From: Gorillibacterium sp. | GTDB taxonomy: Bacteria; Bacillota; Bacilli; Paenibacillales; NBRC-103111 | Reading direction: 5' to 3' | DNA: 7,267 nucleotides | Assembly: GCA_023511325.1 (NCBI GenBank) | Contig: JAIMBU010000116.1 | Coordinates: 1 to 7,267, forward strand | Shown here: positions 1-5,232 of the stretch, piece after piece | How the letters are laid out: each line of letters begins with the position of its first letter | How positions within the stretch are numbered: the first letter of the stretch is position 1 | Program-made: the position numbers and the translations under genes | The notes under the pieces: model-generated | Databases searched by the model: none | Told to the model about the DNA's origin: nothing | What the model saw: the letters and a program-made list of their open reading frames with translations, nothing else

Positions 1-60
1 CATTAAAATGAGGCACTGGTTCTTTAAAATGAGGCACTGGTTCTTTCGTGGACACTGGCA
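1..60. mobile_element. Terminal end of an insertion sequence (IS21-like?), partial
   Basis: Two exact tandem copies of a 21-bp unit (3-23 and 24-44) are followed by a degenerate third copy; the core CACTGG recurs at 14-19, 35-40 and 53-58. The block ends in TGGCA at 56-60. Read on the other strand it begins TGCCAGTGTCCACG, which fits the TG...CA termini and multiple terminal repeats known for IS21-family elements. The A+T-rich LRR coding sequence starts immediately after it. No transposase is in the window, so the body of the element would lie upstream of base 1. The family assignment rests on end structure only and is tentative. Confidence 0.5.
3..44 (+). repeat. Two tandem 21-bp direct repeats inside the IS-like end
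   Basis: The unit begins TTAAAATGAGGCACTGG and is repeated exactly with a 21-bp period; two further T residues continue the match. Each unit contains an in-frame ATG (8-10 and 29-31). As a result the apparent N-terminus of the LRR reading frame consists of a repeated MRHWFF peptide, which is a by-product of the DNA repeat and not a protein motif. Confidence 0.9.
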
Positions 61-1735
61 GGGAATAAAAAGTTTAGACGGGCGAGAGTTCGCTATAAAA
101 TTAACCAGTATTTATCTAGAAAAGAATAAAATAAGTGACATTAGTGCTTTGACTGGATTAAATCACTTAAAAATTCTTAACCTAGAGGATAATCAAATTC
201 AAGATATTAGTTCTCTAAGTAAATTGGTTAATCTTAAGGTATTACAAATCGGATACAACAAAGTTATTGATATTAGTTCTTTATCGAGTCTATATAATCT
301 AGGCGTCCTAAATATAGGTATGAATCAAATAAGTAATATGGAGCCGATCCGATATTTGTCACAACTACACTCGCTTGTTGCTTTTGGAAATCAAATAAAA
401 GATCTCACTCCATTAAGTAATTTGAACAATTTAGAATTCATTAACGTGCAAGACAACCAAATTAAGGATATTACGCCTTTAGGAAATTTGAAAAAACTAG
501 ATTTTCTTGGAGTAAAACACAATAATATAAGTGATATTAGTGTCTTAAGTCATTTAAGCCGTTTAACTGGTCTTGAATTATCTGATAATCCGATTTTTGA
601 TCTTAGCTTATTGGGCAATTTAAAGCTGCTTACTACCTTATCTATTTCATCGCTCCATATTAAAGATATTAATTTCCTTGAGAATTTTCCATCTATGAAA
701 GTGTTAAACATGGATAATAATCAAATTAGTGATATATCTGTATTAAAAGAATTAAGAAACCTAGGTCATCTAAGCATAAACAATAATCATATAGAGGATA
801 TTTCTTCCCTTCAATCCTTAAATAAAATTGAAATGCTTAATCTCGATAATAATGATATATCGGATGGAACTCCATTGAAAAACTTAACAAATCTATGGTC
901 CCTTTCATTGAATGGTAATACGAACTTTAAATATTCTGATCTAATCACCCTGCCTCAGCTTTATTCATTGCATTTAAATGATAATAAAATCAGTGATTTG
1001 AAATTTCTGAGAGACTTACCTCAACTTGGGTCTATATCATTAAATAATAATGATATTAGTGATCTTACAGATCTCCAATTTCAGAAGGGGCTATATCATT
1101 TATCTTTAAGAAATAATCAAATTGAGGATCTTACTTCTCTGAATAGCTTAGTACATCTTGAAACATTGTATCTGGATGGAAATAAACTCAAAGACGTCTC
1201 AGGGATGACCCAAACAGAAATGACAGTATTGTCATTAAACAATAATTCGATTTCAGATATTACATCTATAAAAGGGTTTAATAGTTTATGGGAAATATAT
1301 CTGAGTAACAATCCAATTAATGAAGTGTCGATCCAAAAACTCATAAAAAGAAAGTCTCAGGGTGCTGTAATTTCCTATGGCACAAAGATTTTTGTTGAAA
1401 TTAATGGAGATATCCAGAAATATTCTGAGCAGGAATCACCTATAAATAAAGCAGGTACGGTTTTAGTGCCTATGAGACAAATTTTTGAAGTATTAGGGGC
1501 AAATGTGATATGGAATAATGAAACGAAGTCGATTGTTGCGAATAAATGGAATACAACCATTTCACTCAAGATTGGTTCAAAGATAGCCCAAATTAATTGT
1601 GAAACGTTAGAACTCCGTTCAGAAATTCAAATTGTTAATGGGATAACGATGGTACCAATACGCTTTATAAGCGAATCACTAGGAGCTAAAATTGATTGGA
1701 ATTCAGAAACCAATACAGTAAGAATTCGTGAGTAA
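8..1735 (+). CDS. Leucine-rich-repeat protein with C-terminal stalk domain, 5'-truncated
   Basis: A 575-codon frame. Residues 1-18 come from the IS-like terminal repeats. Residues 20-29 resemble the strand that precedes an internalin/SDS22-type LRR domain. Residues 30-446 form 19 consecutive LRRs, nearly all 22 residues, with the pattern LxxLxLxxNxISDIxxLxxL. Residues ~460-575 form a copper-amine-oxidase-N-like (PF07833-type) stalk domain made of two half-repeats, each with a V-P-hR-hhE/SxLGAxhxW pattern (VPMRQIFEVLGANVIW and VPIRFISESLGAKIDW). Such proteins are normally secreted or cell-surface ligand-binding proteins, but no signal peptide, membrane segment or S-layer domain is present. Neither ATG in the repeat (8, 29) has a visible ribosome site. 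Most likely the gene is an IS-decapitated remnant, silent unless it is read from the element. Its A+T content is clearly higher than that of the downstream operon. The domain calls are firm; expression and intactness are doubtful. Confidence 0.8.
   Translation: MRHWFFKMRHWFFRGHWQGIKSLDGREFAIKLTSIYLEKNKISDISALTGLNHLKILNLEDNQIQDISSLSKLVNLKVLQIGYNKVIDISSLSSLYNLGVLNIGMNQISNMEPIRYLSQLHSLVAFGNQIKDLTPLSNLNNLEFINVQDNQIKDITPLGNLKKLDFLGVKHNNISDISVLSHLSRLTGLELSDNPIFDLSLLGNLKLLTTLSISSLHIKDINFLENFPSMKVLNMDNNQISDISVLKELRNLGHLSINNNHIEDISSLQSLNKIEMLNLDNNDISDGTPLKNLTNLWSLSLNGNTNFKYSDLITLPQLYSLHLNDNKISDLKFLRDLPQLGSISLNNNDISDLTDLQFQKGLYHLSLRNNQIEDLTSLNSLVHLETLYLDGNKLKDVSGMTQTEMTVLSLNNNSISDITSIKGFNSLWEIYLSNNPINEVSIQKLIKRKSQGAVISYGTKIFVEINGDIQKYSEQESPINKAGTVLVPMRQIFEVLGANVIWNNETKSIVANKWNTTISLKIGSKIAQINCETLELRSEIQIVNGITMVPIRFISESLGAKIDWNSETNTVRIRE
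95..1345 (+). repeat. LRR array, 19 units with 66-bp period
   Basis: The coding DNA repeats about every 66 bp (22 codons), with one 21-residue unit (unit 17, residues 382-402). Units 2, 6, 10 and 11 are close to the consensus NQISDIS. Units 9 and 13 are degenerate (SSLHIKDIN; NTNFKYSDL). Nucleotide divergence between units is high, so this is an old array and not a recent tandem expansion. Confidence 0.85.
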
Positions 1736-1792
1736 GTTCATAATGTAGTACTAATCGATCCGTGCATCATCGATAGATTACTCCTTTAATCG

Positions 1793-1841
1793 TTTCCCTC
1801 TGGCTGCCGAGAAGATCTCGGTAACCAGAGGGAATTTATCT
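1793..1841 (+). terminator. Rho-independent terminator after the LRR gene
   Basis: A 10-bp outer stem TTCCCTCTGG (1794-1803) pairs with CCAGAGGGAA (1825-1834). A 3x3 internal loop separates it from a 6-bp inner stem CCGAGA/TCTCGG (1807-1812 / 1816-1821) with a 3-nt loop. The 3' side is U-rich but interrupted (TTTATCTATTTAT). It lies about 60 nt after the LRR stop codon, which fits termination of that gene. Confidence 0.75.
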
Positions 1842-2187
1842 ATTTATCCAGCCGTATCAAGGCTTACCTGTCTATTTTTTGCTGCAAAGGGTGAGCAAAT
1901 AATCATAAACAATCTCAAATCAATGATTGCGCCGAAGGTATTCAATATGAGGTCATCCACATCGAAGATGCCAATTAACAATTTCCAATGTAACGAATAA
2001 AATTATTCCTCTAATCAAGGAATGGCAGAATTGACCCCTTACAGGTAAGGATGAAGCCCATCTACAAAGCGACTTCAGAGGAACATCATGGAGAGCTAAC
2101 CTCGCCAGCTTTGGCAGGTGACGAAAATTTTTTCCCCAACAGATGAATCCACAGACCCCTGACATTTTTAAACAGGTGGTAGGCTAA
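1842..2187. other. Intergenic debris without a recognisable gene
   Basis: Stop codons occur in all frames on both strands and no reading frame here resembles a known protein family. Small details: a 6-bp palindrome CCTTAC/GTAAGG at 2037-2050, a short GCCA/TGGC hairpin at 2104-2115, and a 31-codon frame (2051-2146) without a properly spaced ribosome site. It lies between a truncated surface-protein gene and a truncated regulator gene, which suggests decayed DNA. Confidence 0.5.
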
Positions 2188-2217
2188 TTGAATTAAGCTG
2201 ATCATGAAAATGATTAT
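2188..2217 (+). promoter_or_regulatory. Putative promoter of the truncated response-regulator ORF
   Basis: A -35-like TTGAAT (2188-2193) and a -10-like GATTAT (2212-2217) are separated by 18 bp; each matches the sigma-A consensus at 4 of 6 positions. Transcription would begin near 2224, giving a leader of about 20 nt that carries the GGAGG ribosome site. The promoter is weak by consensus but well placed. Confidence 0.35.
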
Positions 2218-2218
2218 G
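2200..2218. promoter_or_regulatory. Fur-box-like operator
   Basis: The 19-bp stretch starting GATCATGAAAATG matches the classical Fur box (GATAATGATAATCATTATC) at 15 of 19 positions. The core TGAAAAT-G-ATTATGA (2205-2219) matches the Bacillus 7-1-7 form at 12 of 14 positions. It overlaps the putative -10 element, where a repressor would act. Chance matches in A+T-rich DNA are common, so this is only a candidate. Confidence 0.35.
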
Positions 2219-2242
2219 AAAATAGATTTGGAGGAATTGACG

Positions 2243-2377
2243 ATGGCGAACATATTGGTAGTTGAAGATGAAAAGCCAATTGGGTTAGAAGATGGAAGTA
2301 TTTATACCGCAGAATTGCGTTATCCCGATAAAACCTTGCGCTGTCTGTTGTATGAGGCTGCGAAAACCAGTCAATAA
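2243..2377 (+). pseudogene. Truncated response-regulator remnant, 44 codons
   Basis: The frame opens with MANILVVEDEKPI, the first beta strand and acidic pocket (E8, D9) typical of OmpR/PhoB-type receiver domains. It has a good ribosome site, GGAGG at 2230-2234, 8 nt before the ATG. After residue 13 the expected receiver sequence stops. It is replaced by 31 residues (GLEDGSIYTAELRYPDKTLR and onward) that I do not recognise and that do not continue a receiver fold; the stop is TAA at 2375. No phosphoacceptor aspartate, switch residues or DNA-binding domain remain, so it cannot act as a regulator. The simplest reading is an internal deletion or a recombination junction at about 2281. The tail might come from the 3' end of the same lost operon or from another gene. 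A functional 44-residue peptide is possible but unsupported. Confidence 0.6.
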
Positions 2378-2418
2378 TTACCGTACAGGAGCAACATACC
2401 CCCACAAATACCATTATG

Positions 2419-2455
2419 AACGGTGCCCCTGTTTGAGACAGGGGAAAAATCCGTT
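2419..2455 (+). other. Two-tier RNA hairpin upstream of a terminator
   Basis: An outer stem AACGG/CCGTT (2419-2423 / 2451-2455) encloses an asymmetric internal loop and an inner 7-bp stem CCCCTGT/ACAGGGG (2426-2432 / 2438-2444) with loop TTGAG. The inner stem is followed by AAAAAT and not a U tract, so it is not a plus-strand terminator by itself. It sits 12 nt before the strong terminator hairpin and shares the CCCCTG/CAGGGG arm sequence with it. Confidence 0.5.
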
Positions 2456-2464
2456 AGGCTGATA

Positions 2465-2505
2465 AGAGATGGCTCCTGAGTTTTCATCAGGGGCCATCTT
2501 TTTTA
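2465..2505 (+). terminator. Strong rho-independent terminator
   Basis: A 12-bp stem GATGGCTCCTGA (2468-2479) pairs with TCAGGGGCCATC (2487-2498), with a single G-U wobble. It has a 7-nt loop and is followed by TTTTTT (2499-2504). A-U pairs from 2465-2467 can extend the stem into the U tract. This would end transcription coming from the truncated regulator region and insulate the oxidoreductase operon. Confidence 0.85.
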
Positions 2506-2573
2506 GTAATAGGCCAAGCACTTCACCAAATTAGAATGATCTGCTATTTGGTTACATTAAAATGCTCGATAAC

Positions 2574-2597
2574 TCGAATGGTTGGGCAATCATTCGA
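2574..2597. promoter_or_regulatory. Perfect inverted repeat, candidate operator
   Basis: TCGAATG (2574-2580) and CATTCGA (2591-2597) are exact inverted copies separated by 10 bp, centred about 180 bp upstream of the oxidoreductase gene. A related ATTC-GAT-GAAT palindrome follows at 2611-2621. The centre-to-centre spacing of the half-sites is 17 bp, compatible with a dimeric DNA-binding protein. A hairpin in RNA is also possible, but there is no U tract. No binding protein can be named. Confidence 0.35.
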
Positions 2598-2632
2598 AAC
2601 AGATTGTATTATTCGATGAATGGAGGAGGAGA

Positions 2633-2692
2633 ATGGAGAACCTCCAATTTATCAAAAACCCCTTATTTATATCCAAAATATTCTTAGTTTGA
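2633..2692 (+). CDS. Possible 19-codon leader peptide ORF (doubtful)
   Basis: ATG at 2633 is preceded by GGAGGAGGA (2622-2630), one of the best ribosome sites in the window, with 6 nt from the first GGAGG to the start. It encodes MENLQFIKNPLFISKIFLV and then TGA at 2690. The peptide is short and hydrophobic at its C-terminus. It could be a leader peptide, a chance frame, or the broken start of a membrane protein, since YesM-like kinases often begin with a basic and then hydrophobic segment. There is no direct evidence for expression, and no attenuator follows before the next gene. Confidence 0.2.
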   Translation: MENLQFIKNPLFISKIFLV

Positions 2693-2694
2693 AG

Positions 2695-2723
2695 CATGTT
2701 CACTTTCCACTTTTGGGTATATT
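2695..2723 (+). promoter_or_regulatory. Possible promoter of the oxidoreductase operon
   Basis: A -10-like TATATT (2718-2723, 5 of 6 to consensus) lies 45 nt upstream of the oxidoreductase start. At 17 bp upstream there is only CATGTT (2695-2700), a poor -35. A good -10 with a weak -35 is what an activator-dependent promoter would look like; the AraC-type regulator encoded downstream would be a natural candidate, but this is inference. Confidence 0.3.
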
Positions 2724-2768
2724 CTCATAAGGCTGGTACTAAAAAGGATCTAGGAGGAAAAATAGTCG

Positions 2769-3932
2769 ATGGAAAAAGTGCGGATGGGTATTGTTGGACT
2801 TGGTAATATGGGTTCAGCACATTGTAAAGCGATTCATCTTGAGCAAAAGGTTCCCGGTATGGAGCTTGGGGCTGTATGTGATAGTAGTGAAGAACGTAGA
2901 GCGTGGGCGCAGGAAAACTTGCCCGGAGTACCCGTGTTTGAACAGGCCGCTGACATGTACAAAAGTGGACTGATCGATGCCGTACTGATTGCGGTTCCCC
3001 ACTATGAGCATCCTGAGTTAACCATCAAGGGATTCGAAAGTGGACTCCATGTCATGGTTGAGAAGCCGGCGGGCGTATATACCAAGCAAGTGCTCGAGAT
3101 GAATGCTGCGGCGGAGAAGACCGACAAGGTGTTTGGAATTATGTATAATCAACGGACCAACCCCGTTTACCAGAAGGTGAGAGATCTTGTGCAGAGCGGG
3201 GAATTGGGGGAGCTTAAGCGCGTCGTCTGGATTGTAACCAATTGGTACCGGCCGCAGGCGTATCATAATTCCGGTACTTGGCGTTCCACGTGGGAAGGCG
3301 AAGGCGGCGGCACACTGATCAATCAGAATCCGCATAATCTGGACTTGCTTCAATGGATACTGGGCAAACCAACGACAATTCGCTCCTTCTGCAGCTTCGG
3401 TAAATACTACGATATAGAGGTCGAGGACGATGTTACGGCCTACATGGAATTCGCTAACGGAGCGAGTGGAGTATACATTACCTCTACGGGTGAGGCTCCT
3501 GGAACGAACAGGTTGGAAATTTCCGGAGACATGGGTAAAATCGTGGTCGAGGATAATGTCATTACCTTCCATCGGAACCGAATATCGGAGCGCGAGCACA
3601 ACCGGATCAACACCAACGCTTTCGCAACACCAGAAAGCTGGATTTGTGAGGTGCCTGCAGCCAAAGACGGTGGCGAGCAGCACGTTGGTATTTTAAAGAA
3701 CTTCACGCAGGCGTTGCTTCATGGAAAGCCGCTTCTCGCACCAGGAGAAGAAGGGATTCATGGTCTACTCATCTCCAACGCCATCCACTATTCGGCTTGG
3801 ACCGATAGCTTAGTCAGCTTAGAACACTTCAATCACGACCACTTCTATGAGCTGCTTCAGGAAAGAGTTCAGAAATCGATCGTGAAGAAGAACGTCGCCC
3901 AGCAAACGGTTGATCTTACAGGAACCCACTAA
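2769..3932 (+). CDS. Gfo/Idh/MocA family oxidoreductase
   Basis: A cytosolic NAD(P)-dependent sugar or polyol dehydrogenase of 387 residues, the normal length for the family. An N-terminal Rossmann fold (~1-125) carries the dinucleotide-binding GxGxxG at 10-15 (GLGNMG) and the hallmark EKP motif at 98-100, whose lysine K99 is the usual catalytic or substrate-binding residue. The C-terminal alpha/beta domain (~130-345) carries GGGTLINQNPHNLDLL, in which H189 and D192 match the conserved HxxD of the active site. Start: the first ATG after AGGAGG at 2752-2757, with an 11-nt spacer, slightly long; the fold begins at once. The next gene starts within 20 nt, so the two are co-transcribed. Family members oxidise myo-inositol, glucose, glycosides or amino sugars. 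The substrate cannot be read from the sequence; glycoside 3-dehydrogenase activity is one possibility given the partner gene. Confidence 0.93.
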   Translation: MEKVRMGIVGLGNMGSAHCKAIHLEQKVPGMELGAVCDSSEERRAWAQENLPGVPVFEQAADMYKSGLIDAVLIAVPHYEHPELTIKGFESGLHVMVEKPAGVYTKQVLEMNAAAEKTDKVFGIMYNQRTNPVYQKVRDLVQSGELGELKRVVWIVTNWYRPQAYHNSGTWRSTWEGEGGGTLINQNPHNLDLLQWILGKPTTIRSFCSFGKYYDIEVEDDVTAYMEFANGASGVYITSTGEAPGTNRLEISGDMGKIVVEDNVITFHRNRISEREHNRINTNAFATPESWICEVPAAKDGGEQHVGILKNFTQALLHGKPLLAPGEEGIHGLLISNAIHYSAWTDSLVSLEHFNHDHFYELLQERVQKSIVKKNVAQQTVDLTGTH

Positions 3933-3938
3933 AGGAGG
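3933..3938 (+). promoter_or_regulatory. Ribosome binding site deciding the epimerase start
   Basis: AGGAGG directly follows the TAA (3930-3932) of the upstream gene and, with the two preceding A residues, is fully complementary to the 16S rRNA 3' end. ATG at 3943 lies 4 nt and ATG at 3949 lies 10 nt downstream. The second fits Firmicute spacing better. An upstream TTG at 3910 lacks such a site and would overlap the previous gene. Confidence 0.7.
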
Positions 3939-3948
3939 GGACATGAAC

Positions 3949-4710
3949 ATGACGAGAATAACAGGCGCACAGCTTTATACCATCCGAGATTATGCCAAAA
4001 CACCAGAGGGCATTAATGAGTCCTTGCGGAAGATCAAGGAAATCGGCTACACAACCGTGCAGGCTTCCGGGCTTGGACCGATTCCAGCCGAGGAATTGGC
4101 GGCGATCGTCCGCGCGCATGAGCTGGAAATCGTCATTACCCACACACCTTATAATCGGTTTGTGGAAGATTTGGACGGAGTAATCAAAGAGCACCATACG
4201 CTAGGCTGTGGGATTGCGGGTCTTGGTGGATTGCCGGGAGAATTTCGCAGTGCCGAAGGCTATGTTGCCTTCGCGAAGAAGTTTACAGCGATTGCCGACG
4301 AACTCGGTAAGAACGGCTTGAAGTTCAGCTACCACAACCATCATTTTGAGTTTCAAAAGCAGGGGGATAAGCTGGGCATGGATGTTCTTATAGAACAAAC
4401 TAATCCAGAAACCTTTCTCTTTACACTTGATACCTATTGGGTGCAGGCCGGTGGTGCTAATCCAAGCAGTTGGCTACGGAAGCTGAAGGGCCGAGTGGAT
4501 GCGATCCATCTGAAGGATATGACGATTATCGATGAACAACAGATTATGACCGAGATTATGGCGGGCAATCTGGAGTGGCCGGAAATCTTCAAGGCCAGTG
4601 AAGAAGCCGGAGTGAAATGGTATCTTGTCGAACGAGATGCTGGCCCGACAGAAGCATTTGATAGTCTACGGATAAGCTATGAAAACCTGAAAAAATTGGG
4701 ATTTAAGTAA
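3949..4710 (+). CDS. Sugar phosphate isomerase/epimerase-like TIM-barrel protein
   Basis: A 253-residue protein of the xylose-isomerase-like/AP-endonuclease-2 TIM-barrel family (PF01261-type), cytosolic and metal-dependent. Numbered from this start it shows the N-terminal strand GAQLYTIRD (~6-14), the family signature YHNHHFEF (128-135), and likely metal or substrate ligands D161 (LDTYW), H187 (AIHLKD) and E228 (LVERD). Length is normal for the family. The start is set by AGGAGG at 3933-3938; ATG 3943 (two residues longer) is the alternative. It follows the oxidoreductase by 16 nt and is surely in the same operon. Such pairs include E. coli YcjS/YcjR (glycoside 3-dehydrogenase and 3-keto-sugar 4-epimerase) and inositol-pathway enzymes. 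Here it probably epimerises or rearranges the keto product of its neighbour. The exact reaction is unknown. Confidence 0.9.
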   Translation: MTRITGAQLYTIRDYAKTPEGINESLRKIKEIGYTTVQASGLGPIPAEELAAIVRAHELEIVITHTPYNRFVEDLDGVIKEHHTLGCGIAGLGGLPGEFRSAEGYVAFAKKFTAIADELGKNGLKFSYHNHHFEFQKQGDKLGMDVLIEQTNPETFLFTLDTYWVQAGGANPSSWLRKLKGRVDAIHLKDMTIIDEQQIMTEIMAGNLEWPEIFKASEEAGVKWYLVERDAGPTEAFDSLRISYENLKKLGFK

Positions 4711-4755
4711 GCTGTGAGCGTGACATGGTGGATGCTCCACCTCTAAATTTAATAT

Positions 4756-4813
4756 GGACGTCTCTGGTGTCGCTGTTCACGCAGTCAGACACTTACAGAG
4801 GCGTCCTTTCTTT
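4756..4813 (+). terminator. Rho-independent terminator of the oxidoreductase-epimerase operon
   Basis: An 11-bp stem GGACGTCTCTG (4756-4766) pairs with CAGAGGCGTCC (4796-4806), with one G-U wobble. It continues inward, after a TTA bulge, as GTGTC/GACAC (4767-4771 / 4788-4792) and a small apical CTG/CAG hairpin. TTTCTTT follows at 4807-4813. It starts 46 nt after the epimerase stop codon. A smaller GGTGGA-TGC-TCCACC hairpin lies at 4727-4741 and has no U tract. Confidence 0.8.
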
Positions 4814-5133
4814 AGTTTGAGTTCTTCCCGTTCTTTGCTAACATGAGCAATTAGAAGTGCTTGTATAAATTGGACCCAACCATTACAGCCGGGGGGTTGT
4901 CATTAAGCTTTCTATTACACGAGTATATTAAAAGAACCGTCCTCATGGCAGATGCGGATTCGTTTACTATCTCCCGATACCAATGGTAGTCTGTTCCGAG
5001 AGCAAGCACAAGAGTAACCTTAAATAACCTGCCTGTGGTTGATCTTTTATAGCTCACTGTTAAAGTAAGTGTCTTTAAATCAATTATGGCGTTAAATGCA
5101 TATGAAGTATCATATAAATCGAAGGATCGATCA
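4814..5133. other. Non-coding stretch without a supported gene
   Basis: All frames are short and resemble nothing I recognise; a 68-codon minus-strand frame (4851-5057) lacks family features. I see no tRNA, CRISPR or riboswitch signature. Between the operon terminator and the regulator promoter it may be spacer or decayed DNA. Confidence 0.5.
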
Positions 5134-5163
5134 TCGACAGATTAATTTAGTTGATTCTATAAT
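5134..5163 (+). promoter_or_regulatory. Sigma-A-type promoter of the two-component operon
   Basis: A -35 TCGACA (5134-5139, 5 of 6 to TTGACA) and a perfect -10 TATAAT (5158-5163) are separated by 18 bp. Transcription would begin near 5170, leaving a leader of about 63 nt before the response-regulator ATG. This is the best promoter match in the window. Confidence 0.7.
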
Positions 5164-5181
5164 TGAACAAACTATTCAATT
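5161..5181. promoter_or_regulatory. Perfect inverted repeat over -10 and start point
   Basis: AATTGAA (5161-5167) and TTCAATT (5175-5181) are exact inverted copies with a 7-bp spacer. They overlap the end of the -10 element and the predicted transcription start. The position suits a repressor operator or autoregulation site; alternatively it forms a hairpin at the 5' end of the mRNA. Confidence 0.4.
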
Positions 5182-5232
5182 CCATGGCTTGATCCGATTG
5201 AAGTTACATCATAGGGGAGTTGAGAACCGTTC

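Noticed and set aside
2037..2050. CCTTAC-AG-GTAAGG palindrome
   Set aside because: The 2-nt centre is too tight for a stable full RNA hairpin, no promoter or gene is near it, and a single short palindrome is weak evidence for an operator.
2051..2146. 31-codon plus-strand ORF beginning MKPIYKATSEE
   Set aside because: The only purine-rich stretch directly abuts the ATG with no spacer, and the peptide resembles no family I know.
3018..3683. 221-codon open frame on the minus strand
   Set aside because: It lies wholly inside and opposite the oxidoreductase gene, has no ribosome site or family resemblance, and is explained by the codon bias of the real gene.
3910..3948. Upstream TTG start (3910) for the epimerase gene
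   Set aside because: The extra residues have no family resemblance, the TTG lacks a ribosome site and overlaps the previous gene; AGGAGG at 3933-3938 points to the ATGs at 3943/3949.
4851..5057. 68-codon minus-strand frame in the intergenic region
   Set aside because: No recognisable domain, unconvincing composition and no clear ribosome site; treated as chance.
4787..5074. 10-bp inverted repeat AGACACTTAC (4787-4796) / GTAAGTGTCT (5065-5074)
   Set aside because: The left arm is part of the terminator hairpin, the copies are 268 bp apart, and a single 10-bp match at this distance can occur by chance; no mobile-element content lies between them.
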